Assembly: GCA_041660525.1 (NCBI GenBank)
Contig: JBAZWD010000008.1
Span: forward strand, 50,323-114,322
DNA: 64,000 nt
Reading direction: 5' to 3'
Source of the DNA: JABCZS01 sp041660525
GTDB lineage: Bacteria; Pseudomonadota; Gammaproteobacteria; JABCZS01
The position numbers and the translations under genes were made by a program. Under the pieces are notes generated by a model that saw nothing but the letters and a program-made list of their open reading frames with translations, was not told the origin of the DNA and made no database searches. This document shows positions 9,725 to 18,297 of the stretch, one piece after another; the stretch's first letter is position 1, and every line of letters starts with the position of its first letter.

Positions 9725-9760
9725 AGATTAAAGCACCCCGCATGGAAATCCATGCAGGGT
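9725..9760 (-). terminator. Probable terminator after the KQPL-repeat gene
   Basis: On the minus strand, just after the stop of the small KQPL gene, CCCTGCATGG-ATTT-CCATGCGGGG forms a strong hairpin (9736-9759) followed by TGCTTTAAT. The T-tract is imperfect. The placement between the KQPL gene and the rdgC promoter supports a terminator. Confidence 0.5.
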
Positions 9761-9767
9761 TATCGCT

Positions 9768-9938
9768 TTACCAGCCTTTTTGGCTAGAATCTTTATTGCC
9801 TTTAGAAGGATTACCTTTAGAAGGATGAGTGGTACCTAAAGGTTGTTTAGAGGTTAAGGGTTGCTTAGCCTGCAAAGGTTGTTTATTTAAAGGTTGGTTG
9901 CTTAAAGGTTGTTTTTGAGTTTTATTTTTATTTGACAT
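9768..9938 (-). CDS. Small KQPL-repeat protein
   Basis: A 56-aa polar protein with no recognised family. After MSNKNKTQ it is built of imperfect repeats (QPLSN, QPLNK, QPLQAK, QPLTSK, QPLGT) and then two near-identical PSKGN units, ending in KDSSQKGW. It is highly basic and probably disordered. The start chosen at 9938 has AGAGGA eight bases upstream; an earlier in-frame ATG at 9968 lacks such a site. The underlying DNA is an array of AAAGGTTG-like short repeats, so the gene may have grown by slippage. A strong hairpin follows the stop. Confidence 0.6.
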   Translation of the reverse strand: MSNKNKTQKQPLSNQPLNKQPLQAKQPLTSKQPLGTTHPSKGNPSKGNKDSSQKGW

Positions 9939-10061
9939 GGTATTTTCCTCTTTGTTATTGTTCTTCACATAATTTAATATTAGTTTAGTTTCTTAGTAAG
10001 TCCAATAGGTCAAAGGCGGTAGGCCAAAAAATATTTTTCCTTTATTTTTCATGATGATAAA

Positions 10062-11309
10062 TCAAGCATTCGATAGCAGCAGTTTGAAATACGATTGAGC
10101 TGCGTCATCATCAATTAAATGAATGGAAACCATATAGGCGGTAACAATGCTGCACGCAGCTTCGTTAACGTTGTGACTTTTTTTCTCAAACATTACCTTT
10201 TCGGGTATTTCAGCACATATTATTGCAACTTGCTCTTTGCTTGTCTTTGCCGCTGCTATTTTTTGCGATTCACTGATCGACCTTGCAGTAACAAACTCTT
10301 CAATTTTTTTATATACAGCGAATAATTTATGTTTTTCATCTGATTTGCCATCAGAATATTCGCGTATAAATTTAATGATATTTTCGACACCATTTCGTGG
10401 ATCAGTAATAATATCCACAATACTGCCAGCATCATCCAATAACATGATCCTGGCTGCCCAGTCAGCAAGTTCCGTGCTCCCTTCTAAACAAAGTTCGCTA
10501 TGCGCATTAAAGAATTTAATCATAATATCTGCACGTTGAATCGACATTTTTTTTATGCGTTTATAAATATAAACATATTGTTTTATCGTGTTTTCAACTG
10601 TATTATGCATCACTTCGTATTTATCTCTGATTTGATGCTCTTTATAATTGTTGTGATGAAATAATGCCTTGTTTAAACTCTCCGCAGCTCTGACTCGCTC
10701 AATTTCGGTCTTTGCAGTTTTTTTTGTTGCGAGCAGTTGAGAGAATTTAATATATTTTTGAACATGATCAAATGCTATAGCGTAAGATGAACCTTTTACT
10801 CGTGTATTTGGATTGTTCGAATAAGTTTTCTCAAGATCTGCCAATATTTCTTTAAAATAATCTGCTGAATTATCAAAAAACTTTTCTTGATTGATAAAAA
10901 AAGCATGATCATAAGCTTTAATAAAATTCTTAATGTTTTCGTTGAGAATCAAAATATCTGCGATCGGAATCTGCGTACCCTGCATATTATTTTTCAAAAA
11001 TTGTTTCACATGATTCTCGATATTTTCAACGGCACCTTGAATATAGCTGTAACAACCCTCTTGAATCGATGCTTCTACCTCTTTGCTGTCAGACAATAAG
11101 ATTGCAAACTCTTTTAATTTTTCATGCAATCTTTGCAGTTTTTCACGAACATCCTGCGCATTGGTTGAGTCTGTTTTTTTGATACTGAACCATTTATTCG
11201 TCACTAAATTTGCATTAGCAATATTTTCTTGAACTGGAAAAGTATTTAATACTTGCTCCAAGCTTTGCGCTAGTTCTTCTACCCATGCTTTACAATCTTC
11301 TTTTAACAT
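10062..11309 (-). CDS. Unrecognised helical protein, 415 aa
   Basis: No family recognised. The protein is soluble, Lys/Glu/Asn-rich and almost entirely helix-forming, with probable coiled-coil stretches (for example around REKLQRLHEKLKEF near residue 80). It has no signal peptide or membrane segment. It begins 12 bases after the stop of the neighbouring 512-aa membrane protein gene on the same strand, so the two probably form a two-gene operon and may act together. The location in an accessory block of a probable intracellular bacterium makes an effector plausible but unproven. Confidence 0.78.
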   Translation of the reverse strand: MLKEDCKAWVEELAQSLEQVLNTFPVQENIANANLVTNKWFSIKKTDSTNAQDVREKLQRLHEKLKEFAILLSDSKEVEASIQEGCYSYIQGAVENIENHVKQFLKNNMQGTQIPIADILILNENIKNFIKAYDHAFFINQEKFFDNSADYFKEILADLEKTYSNNPNTRVKGSSYAIAFDHVQKYIKFSQLLATKKTAKTEIERVRAAESLNKALFHHNNYKEHQIRDKYEVMHNTVENTIKQYVYIYKRIKKMSIQRADIMIKFFNAHSELCLEGSTELADWAARIMLLDDAGSIVDIITDPRNGVENIIKFIREYSDGKSDEKHKLFAVYKKIEEFVTARSISESQKIAAAKTSKEQVAIICAEIPEKVMFEKKSHNVNEAACSIVTAYMVSIHLIDDDAAQSYFKLLLSNA

Positions 11310-11321
11310 TATCTACCTATA

Positions 11322-12860
11322 TTACGTTTTTTGTTTAAGCACTAACGGTGTTGTCTCTGTTGGCGCGTTGATAGAACCTGTTTGATTCACAATATGTGTA
11401 GGCAACACCCCAGTTGTTGATGCATATGTTAATGTACTAAGACTCAAAGCTGCTGCAGAAGTAGTTTCCAAAGTGATTCCAAAATTTGTGCCCATTGCAA
11501 GCATGCTTTGTCTAATATCTTGCAATACTTTTATTGGAATACGTTTTGCTGGCGAAAGATCATTTAAAGCTGCTGCATATATTGCCACAGCAGTTTTTGC
11601 CTGCTTTAAAATGTCAGCATAATTTTGCGTTTTTTCTTGTGGTGCTAATAATAATAAACTTAAGCTACGCTGCAATTGAATACTATCTTCCTCAGAAAGT
11701 TCATAAGTTTCTAGTTGTTGTTGAGAAAAATAAAGTATTGTTCTTGCTGGCAATTCTGCCAAAGACTTCAAGGATTGAACTGACGATAAATCAGATGATA
11801 TACTGTAGCCTGCTAGACCGGTCCAATTCGACCATGCTAAAATAAGTAACGTCATCGTAGGCACTATTATTGCAACTAACAACAAAAAATCCCCGGAATT
11901 TTCTTTACTCTCGCAGTCTGTAAACAATTGATCTACGGTATCGCTGTATTGATCTTCTTCATAGCATATCAAGTTGGTCGAAGTGCTACAACTAAAATCA
12001 GTATGATTCTCCCATGAATCATTATTACAATATTCTAGAATTTCTTTTCTAATTTCTTTCACTCTGAGCCTTAACTCCACCCATCTATCCACACCAAAAC
12101 CAAGCGCCAAAGCCATCGGCACCAGCAGCATTAAATTGAACAAGATTAAGCCATAATAATTAGAATTTTGATGTTTTAAGGCAATGGCTTCAAGGTCTTT
12201 TTGCGCCCAGTGACGCCATGGATTATTTACCTGCTGCATCTGCAGTTTCTGTTCAAGGGAAACTTCAGCGCGTACCAATTCTACTATGAACTCTTTGAGT
12301 AGCTGATGCTGAATTTTTGCATCACCCTGCCATTCTTCGGGTGAATAGAATGTGCGTGCAATGGCTACATGTTGACGTTTGGCTGTAATAGCATTTTTCA
12401 CTATTTCATTCACAATAAGTTCATTAAAAAATACTTTCCAATATTCTTTATTACCGACAATGATCATTTTGCTATTGTTAGAAGATGAAGCGGATGCGGG
12501 TTCTTTTAGTAAATTATCAAAAGTCTTATTATCAAATAATGGCGAGGGCTTGCCCACCATTTCAGGATATAACTCTTCAAAATCTGCCTGCAGTGTTTTT
12601 TTATCTAGTCCTGAAAATAACGGAGCACCCACGCGAAATAGTAATTTTTTCATCTCGTTAGAAGATGCAAATGTATATAAAGAGTTGCCCAATATTTCAC
12701 TGAATAGAACAGACTGATCAGCGGCAGACATACCCTGCAAATCCTCAGCAACATTGGCCACGTAGCCAGTTAATAACGCTTCAGCCTGCGTAATATCGTT
12801 ATCTTTTACTGCTTGCGCTAGCTTAGAACCCAACACTTTATATGCACTATCTTCAAGCAT
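11322..12860 (-). CDS. Unrecognised membrane protein, 512 aa
   Basis: No family recognised. Two hydrophobic segments are visible: YYGLILFNLMLLVPMALALGF and, after about 65 residues rich in Asp, Ser and Cys, FLLLVAIIVPTMTLLILAW. This gives a hairpin-like topology with large soluble N- and C-terminal parts. The start at 12860 (MLEDSAYKV) is preferred because AGGAAG lies 6 bases upstream; an extension to 12908 has no such site. The C-terminus is Thr-rich (TETTPLVLKQKT). First gene of a probable operon with the 415-aa protein. Paired membrane segments are common in effectors that insert into host membranes; that is only a suggestion here. Confidence 0.78.
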   Translation of the reverse strand: MLEDSAYKVLGSKLAQAVKDNDITQAEALLTGYVANVAEDLQGMSAADQSVLFSEILGNSLYTFASSNEMKKLLFRVGAPLFSGLDKKTLQADFEELYPEMVGKPSPLFDNKTFDNLLKEPASASSSNNSKMIIVGNKEYWKVFFNELIVNEIVKNAITAKRQHVAIARTFYSPEEWQGDAKIQHQLLKEFIVELVRAEVSLEQKLQMQQVNNPWRHWAQKDLEAIALKHQNSNYYGLILFNLMLLVPMALALGFGVDRWVELRLRVKEIRKEILEYCNNDSWENHTDFSCSTSTNLICYEEDQYSDTVDQLFTDCESKENSGDFLLLVAIIVPTMTLLILAWSNWTGLAGYSISSDLSSVQSLKSLAELPARTILYFSQQQLETYELSEEDSIQLQRSLSLLLLAPQEKTQNYADILKQAKTAVAIYAAALNDLSPAKRIPIKVLQDIRQSMLAMGTNFGITLETTSAAALSLSTLTYASTTGVLPTHIVNQTGSINAPTETTPLVLKQKT

Positions 12861-13185
12861 AAGGCTTCCTATAAATAAACTATCTATATAACATAATATT
12901 CTTAGCAAAACATTAAGAAAAGGAAACCGCGAGGATAATGGGTGACACTGTAAAGCTCCCTATCAAGTCAAATGTGTAGCAATATAACTGATGAAAATCT
13001 TTTTTCCGTTAATGCGCGACCCCAGGATTATGATTAAATTATAGATTGCATTACTTCGAACTTCTAAACCGTGATGCTGAGAATGAAACATTTGCTTGTC
13101 TTTTCTGCAAATCTTTTTCAAACATCGCTTTATAAGCGCATGGAGTTTAAATTATTATTTCTATCGTCACCCTAATTCAACTGCA

Positions 13186-14238
13186 TCATAAAGCGGACTT
13201 CAACTTTAAAGAATTTTGCACAGAAGCATTACTGCTTTTTGAAGCGCCAGTTGTTCCTTGGGGCGGCTGATAAGCTACAGTATTCAAAGTTCCATAGCAA
13301 TCAGGTGATGCATTTGCAATCACCGCCTTATAAAAATATCGACTATGATTTTGGCCATGTTCTAACAAACATTTTTTTCGTTCATCAAAACTTAATTTCT
13401 CGTATCCGGCGAGTGCTTTAATAACACGAGCTAGACTTTGATATTCCCAAGGTATCTGTTTTGAATCGAGATCATTTTTTTGTTCTTTTTGCGTATATTC
13501 TTTTAGACTAGGATAAAACATAATTTTTGGCTCATAAGATTCATCATAGGGTAATCCAAGTCTTTTCCTGCGTTCAACAACTGCTAAATGTATATCCCGA
13601 GCGCGTGCCTGTGCAATGATTCTTGAATCGATTGAATCAAAAAAAATTACTATTTTATAATCATCATTTTTTTCAACCCACTTGATCCTGGCCATGATTT
13701 CATTGTTTTCTTCTTGTTTTTTAAATCCAGTGCTCTCCAGACTTTCAATTGAGGTATGTAGTCTGGGTGCATCACCGGTCATATCTTCCTGAATTTTTTT
13801 TTCTGCCTTCTCTCGCGTTGGAAAATCATAAGTTCTGAAACGTGTAAAAGCATCATCTGAATAAATACGTTGAATTAATGCCCCATTTTTGGGCAAAGCG
13901 ATACCGACCAAGCGATTGGTTAAAGTAAACGCACAAGGCATATAATTCATTGCTGGATTGGCATAAGACAATGACTGTGCCCGTGTCGTTTGTCTTTTTT
14001 CTTCTTCTGTACACCAGGGCTTACGTGAAGGATCCTTTTTATCTGTAGGAATGATTTCATATTCTTTTCGATCTCTTGCAAGACGATAAGTAAACGCCTT
14101 TCTTTCTCCGTGACGAAACTCGATTGGCTCACCATCGATAAGATTATGTACAAAATCTTGCCAATAAGATCCATCATCTGAACGAATAGTTTTGAAGAAA
14201 AATCCATTCAAGAGAGACTGTTGTTCTGGAAATGACAA
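13186..14238 (-). CDS. Unrecognised protein, 350 aa
   Basis: No family recognised. It starts at a TTG with TAGGAG about 10 bases upstream. The protein is soluble, charged and mixed alpha/beta in composition, with a Ser/Asn/Thr-rich, probably disordered C-terminus after residue 315. There is no signal peptide or transmembrane segment. It is flanked by about 275 bases of non-coding sequence on each side, so it is probably transcribed alone. It belongs to the 9.7-16.7 kb accessory block. Confidence 0.72.
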   Translation of the reverse strand: MSFPEQQSLLNGFFFKTIRSDDGSYWQDFVHNLIDGEPIEFRHGERKAFTYRLARDRKEYEIIPTDKKDPSRKPWCTEEEKRQTTRAQSLSYANPAMNYMPCAFTLTNRLVGIALPKNGALIQRIYSDDAFTRFRTYDFPTREKAEKKIQEDMTGDAPRLHTSIESLESTGFKKQEENNEIMARIKWVEKNDDYKIVIFFDSIDSRIIAQARARDIHLAVVERRKRLGLPYDESYEPKIMFYPSLKEYTQKEQKNDLDSKQIPWEYQSLARVIKALAGYEKLSFDERKKCLLEHGQNHSRYFYKAVIANASPDCYGTLNTVAYQPPQGTTGASKSSNASVQNSLKLKSAL

Positions 14239-14477
14239 ACTTTTCTATCTCCTACAAACAAATGAGGTTAAGTACCCACACATGGGCATATACATAGAAT
14301 ATCAGGTGCAAAAACTGACCTATAACTAAGTTTGCAAGCTAAGTATATTCATATATTTTGCGGCGCACCTACAAGCATATCAGCAGAGGGCTCAATAGAA
14401 AAACATTCGAATTGTGGATATGCAGCTTGTAAAGTGACTGTTTTTGATCTGGATGAAAAAGACATATAAAAATAGGA

Positions 14478-14483
14478 TATAAT
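14478..14483 (+). promoter_or_regulatory. Candidate -10 box for the 737-aa ankyrin gene
   Basis: TATAAT lies 26 bases before the ATG at 14510, in the intergenic stretch 14239-14509 that holds no other signal I can see. I find no convincing -35 at the usual distance. AAGG eight bases before the ATG is the ribosome site. Confidence 0.35.
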
Positions 14484-14509
14484 CTTGAATTTGAGATAGA
14501 AGGCCAAAC

Positions 14510-16723
14510 ATGTCAAAAGAAGAACAGAAAAAGATAGAATTAGAGCAAGCTAAAGCTCAAGCTAATGCACTGCAAGTGGCCATACAAAAAACTGATCTAA
14601 ACAGATTTAATGAATTACTCAACAAAAACGCACGCTGGGATATAAAAATAGCTGAACAAACAGCAGTAGATATTCTCATTGCAAAAACAGATTCAAAGTA
14701 CCTTCCTTTTAAAGCAGCACTTGAAGCAAAAATTCTTGAGAAATGCGCTAATGCCACCTCAAAAAACCAAGCCCTGCGTCGCGCAGCTAATGCAGGATGG
14801 TTAGCATCTGCAAAATTTTTAATCCACGCAGGTGCAGATATTCATGCGGCGGCACTAACCAACAATAAAGCCGCCTTGGATTATGCAATAGAGCAGAAAC
14901 ACACTGAGATGATAGTTTATTTAGAAAAAATAGGTGCAAAGCAAAATGAATTTGTTACCTATGACAATAAGCCAAGTGGCAGCGATGATTTTAATGATGT
15001 CATTCAACGATTAGCTGTTAATAAATTATTTTGGCCAAAATCAACTCAAATTGCACAGCAAATTTATGCCATAGTCAATAATAAAACTGTGGGTTCTGCG
15101 CAAGAAGTTTATGATCAAATACAAAGCCTAGAAACAAAAGATCTACGTCCACATTTATTACTGCTATTAAAAGGCTTTGATGAAAACAATCAACATTATT
15201 CAATTACAAGATCTTTATTTCAAACACTACATGTGTTTGCTGAATTCTCTCTAAGTAAAATGCACAAAACCCAACCTGTAAAGGTTTTGACTTTGCAAGA
15301 AGGAATGCCTTATTTGGGATTAGATCAGTCTACAGCTTCAACGTTGCAAACTACAGTTAATAACAGCAACATGCCACCTGCTGAGAATAATATATTTTAC
15401 ATCCCCATAGACAAATCACATCTTGAACAAAGAGTAGTCGATATAATTACAAAAATATATGACGACAATGTAAAAGCAACTGATGACAACAGGACACCTG
15501 AAGAAAAAAAACATTATTATCTTACGATTAATAATATACTTTTAGGTAATATTAATTTTTTAGAAAAATTTGCTGTTCTATATGATTTTGAACATATAAA
15601 GAAATTTGTGAAAGTTATGAAGAAGTGGCAAGATGACATTTCAGACTATCTCAATAAAAATGAAAACAATCAGATCGTAAAGTTTCCCTATTCAGCGACT
15701 GATTTGTATTTATTGGCTGTAAAAGCTAACATAAACATCAAGATGCAAGTTGACCTAACTACTGCCGTCATGGATTATGAGTATAACCCGCTTATGGATT
15801 ATCGATATGATGATAGTAAAAAAAATTGGTATTTCATTTTTTTAAATGTCACAATCTATGACTTGTATTGCAAAGCAACGCAGCAAAAAAGCAATACGGT
15901 CTTTTGTTATGGCCTAATAACAGCCGAAGAAATGATTTTGCAATTCTTACAGGAAAAACCTAGATTAGGTGCGATCACTCATTATGAACATGATGAAAAT
16001 CATTATAAACAATATATTTATCACAAGGATCCACAACCCTTTCTTGCTGCGGCAATCATACACGATTCTGCCCACCAACATATTTTGGCCAAATTGTCAG
16101 CTTCAAAAGTTAGCTCAATTATGCGCCGCTGGATATCGTTAATCGGAGAGAAAACAAATCTATATAAAACTTATGGTCCTAACAAAATTAAAGTCCCCTT
16201 TACCCACGAAACATGGGTGATCACAGATTGCCCTTTCGCTTCAATATTCTTAGCCAAAAATGATTTAGAGATGCTTGCCATTATTTATGAGCGTATATTT
16301 AATCATCTGCATACAGCTAGCATCGTACGCTGTATGTTGGTTCTAGATATGTTACTCAGTGATAAATTTTATTATGGTTTAGCTGAAAATACAGAAAAGC
16401 TACCACGCGCACTTGAGCAAGTAGAAAAACATCGCAGTCAAATTATACAAATTTACAATAAGTTACTAGGGCAATATCCTAACAATGACAATACAAACGA
16501 TCCTTTTGTTATCGCTAGCATCTGCATTTACGCCTTGGATAATCAAGCTTGCGCTAAAAATTTTACGCCTCAAGACATTGTGACTGCTGAATCTAAAATC
16601 GATTTACTGTGGAAGAAGAATCGCAAAAATAATATGGTGGCACTACATGCGGGGCTTCCAGACAATGCTTTAAAAGAGTCTAAAGATGATAAGAACATTT
16701 ATCTGAATGATTTTGTTTTATAA
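14510..16723 (+). CDS. Large ankyrin-repeat protein, 737 aa
   Basis: N-terminal ankyrin-like region, roughly residues 20-150, with recognisable repeats (ALRRAANAGWLASAKFLIHAGADI, split by the AALDYAIEQKHTEMIVYLEKIGA unit). The remaining 580 residues are helical, Asn/Lys-rich and unrecognised. There is no signal peptide. Ankyrin proteins of this size in intracellular gammaproteobacteria are often type IV-secreted effectors; here that is inference from architecture and neighbourhood only. The 3' end overlaps the convergent thiO stop by 6 bases. Confidence 0.8.
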   Translation: MSKEEQKKIELEQAKAQANALQVAIQKTDLNRFNELLNKNARWDIKIAEQTAVDILIAKTDSKYLPFKAALEAKILEKCANATSKNQALRRAANAGWLASAKFLIHAGADIHAAALTNNKAALDYAIEQKHTEMIVYLEKIGAKQNEFVTYDNKPSGSDDFNDVIQRLAVNKLFWPKSTQIAQQIYAIVNNKTVGSAQEVYDQIQSLETKDLRPHLLLLLKGFDENNQHYSITRSLFQTLHVFAEFSLSKMHKTQPVKVLTLQEGMPYLGLDQSTASTLQTTVNNSNMPPAENNIFYIPIDKSHLEQRVVDIITKIYDDNVKATDDNRTPEEKKHYYLTINNILLGNINFLEKFAVLYDFEHIKKFVKVMKKWQDDISDYLNKNENNQIVKFPYSATDLYLLAVKANINIKMQVDLTTAVMDYEYNPLMDYRYDDSKKNWYFIFLNVTIYDLYCKATQQKSNTVFCYGLITAEEMILQFLQEKPRLGAITHYEHDENHYKQYIYHKDPQPFLAAAIIHDSAHQHILAKLSASKVSSIMRRWISLIGEKTNLYKTYGPNKIKVPFTHETWVITDCPFASIFLAKNDLEMLAIIYERIFNHLHTASIVRCMLVLDMLLSDKFYYGLAENTEKLPRALEQVEKHRSQIIQIYNKLLGQYPNNDNTNDPFVIASICIYALDNQACAKNFTPQDIVTAESKIDLLWKKNRKNNMVALHAGLPDNALKESKDDKNIYLNDFVL

Positions 16724-17704
16724 AGATATAAGGTGATTTAGCAAATGGTTGACTGAGCCTGGCGCTAATACTAAGCCGTTTCTAAAATGGCCGGCGTTGA
16801 TGTATAAATTTTCGTAAGCTGGGATTTTGCCTATTGCGGGACTGCCTTCTGGATTATAAGGACGCAAGCCTGCCCATTGGGCTAGGATTTGGCAATTTTT
16901 GAGTGCGGGTAAAATATTAATAGCGGATTCATATAATTCTTTAAATCCTGCTTGCGTTGGGATTTTATTAAATCCTGCATGATATTCCATGGTGCTACCA
17001 GCTAGAATTAAACCATCTTTGCGGGGAATTAAATAATGGTTGTGATATAAAATAATTTTTGTTAATAAATTTGGAGGCGCTTTAAAAAGTAGCATTTGAC
17101 CTTTGACTGGGGCGATGTTTATGTCAGATAACAGCTCATGACTCCACGCACCGGCAGTAATGATTATTTTATCTGCTTGGAATTTTTCATGGTTTGTTGA
17201 GACAAAGCTAACAACATTATTTTTTTTATTTAATTTTAAAACTTTTTGATGTTCAAGTAATTTAACTTGGGTTTGCTTTAAGCTTGCCACCAAGGCTTTT
17301 AATAATCTTGGATTACGTACTTGCATGACTTCTGGCATCCAGAGATCATTTTCTAATACTTCCATGCGCTGTTGATGCGCTTTTGCCCACTCTAATGCAG
17401 GTATGGTTTCTTGTGCGTCTAGCATTAATAGACCACTGCGTAATAATTCAATATCTATACCAGTTTCAGTTAATAATTCTTCTGCTAACGTGGGATAAAT
17501 TTGTTGTGAATTTTTTGCAAGCTGTGTGATAAAATCGCAGTAGCGCCACGGATAAAGTGGTGAAATAATACCACCACCTGCCCAAGAGGCTTCTTGACCG
17601 CATAGTCCAGCCTCTAATAAAGTGACACTGGCGCCACGTTTATTTAAGGCACGGGCAGTCAATAAACCGATAATGCCGCCACCAATAATAAGAAAATCTG
17701 ACAT
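16718..17704 (-). CDS. thiO: FAD-dependent glycine oxidase ThiO-like
   Basis: DAO-family flavoprotein, 328 aa. ThiO oxidises glycine to iminoglycine for thiamine thiazole synthesis. An FAD-binding GGGIIGLLTARAL motif follows the start, then EASWAGGGIISPLYPW, a ThiO-type segment, and a C-terminal GHFRNGLVLAPGS that binds the flavin. Length is normal. No other thiamine gene is nearby, so a related amino-acid oxidase role cannot be excluded. The start has no ribosome site but a -10 box at 8 bases, and it is divergent from fimT by 16 bases. Confidence 0.85.
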   Translation of the reverse strand: MSDFLIIGGGIIGLLTARALNKRGASVTLLEAGLCGQEASWAGGGIISPLYPWRYCDFITQLAKNSQQIYPTLAEELLTETGIDIELLRSGLLMLDAQETIPALEWAKAHQQRMEVLENDLWMPEVMQVRNPRLLKALVASLKQTQVKLLEHQKVLKLNKKNNVVSFVSTNHEKFQADKIIITAGAWSHELLSDINIAPVKGQMLLFKAPPNLLTKIILYHNHYLIPRKDGLILAGSTMEYHAGFNKIPTQAGFKELYESAINILPALKNCQILAQWAGLRPYNPEGSPAIGKIPAYENLYINAGHFRNGLVLAPGSVNHLLNHLISL

Positions 17705-17712
17705 AGGATACG

Positions 17713-17721
17713 ATTATAACA
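17713..17721 (-). promoter_or_regulatory. Extended -10 promoter, near-leaderless, for thiO
   Basis: Minus-strand TGtTATAAT ends 8 bases before the thiO ATG. No Shine-Dalgarno sequence fits in the gap. The predicted transcript would have a leader of about one base. Confidence 0.45.
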
Positions 17722-18194
17722 TGATGCAGGATGGATTTACATTTTTAGAGCTGATTGTCGTTCTAGGCATTATTGCGCTTTTGGCCTTATTTGCCCTACC
17801 CCAATACGATCATTTTCTAAAACGCCACCAAGCGCAAAGCGATATTGAACAAATCGTACGCATGATTACGCTTGCCCGACAGCAAGCGATTTTACGCAAT
17901 CAAACCGTCACCTTATACCCTAATGAAGATTGGTCACAAGGTTTAATGATTCTTGATGAAAAAAAACAAATGATTTCATCTATAACTTTTACAAATGATG
18001 CAAACATCTTATTAAAAACCTTTCCCGCCAGTGCGGAAAATCAATTACAATTTTCGGCTACAGGTTTAACAAAAACACAAAATGGTAGTTTTTATTATTG
18101 TCCTGATGATATGCATTTAGCAAAACGCATAGTCTTTAATCAAGCGGGACGGGTGTATGTGACAGCGGATGAGGTGGAGTCAGGGTGTGAGTAA
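17721..18194 (+). CDS. fimT: FimT/GspH-type minor pseudopilin
   Basis: A 157-aa protein with a type IV prepilin N-terminus: short leader, GFTFLELIVVLGIIALLALF with Glu5 of the mature form, then a soluble GspH-like domain. It is probably a minor pilin of the type IV pilus or competence apparatus, cleaved by the prepilin peptidase. The start at 17721 (or 17724) is chosen because upstream in-frame codons lie within the divergent thiO gene. The C-terminal part (NQAGRVYVTADEVESGCE) is the region copied three more times downstream, making its 3' end a repeated junction sequence. Confidence 0.85.
   Translation: MMQDGFTFLELIVVLGIIALLALFALPQYDHFLKRHQAQSDIEQIVRMITLARQQAILRNQTVTLYPNEDWSQGLMILDEKKQMISSITFTNDANILLKTFPASAENQLQFSATGLTKTQNGSFYYCPDDMHLAKRIVFNQAGRVYVTADEVESGCE
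18136..18192 (+). repeat. fimT 3'-end direct repeat, copy 1 (in the gene)
   Basis: Intact end of fimT. The core (AAGCGGGACGGGTGTATGT, then GCGGATGAGGTGGAGTCAGG) is shared with copy 2 at 20486-20536 with only a few mismatches. It marks the left edge of the accessory cargo that runs to lapB. Confidence 0.75.
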
Positions 18195-18201
18195 AGGGCG
18201 A

Positions 18202-18257
18202 TTGCTTTATGTAATAAGGGCATTTATAATATACCTAACACGGCCTGCTCCTCTACA
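18202..18257 (+). promoter_or_regulatory. Promoter and repeated block before the Abi_2 gene
   Basis: TTGCTT (18202-18207), 17 bases, TATAAT (18225-18230). The 32-base stretch 18226-18257, which begins inside this -10 box, recurs at 21800-21831 with about 25 of 32 matches (ATAATATA..TAACA.GGCC.GCTC.C). The copied junction may therefore carry part of a promoter as well as the pilin tail. Confidence 0.45.
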
Positions 18258-18297
18258 TTGAAAAATGCACGGGTGGGTTTTCTTTTATGAGCAGTCT

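Noticed and set aside
9780..9915. Possible CRISPR-like array
   Set aside because: The repeats are short degenerate octamers without spacers and encode the KQPL protein.
9969..9995. PmrA-box-like direct repeat (TTTAATATT-N2-TTTAGTTTC)
   Set aside because: The second half matches poorly, the orientation relative to the small KQPL gene is reversed, and such AT-rich text is common here.
16718..17704. thiO as part of a thiamine operon
   Set aside because: No thiG, thiS, thiE or TPP riboswitch is visible nearby; only the single gene can be supported.
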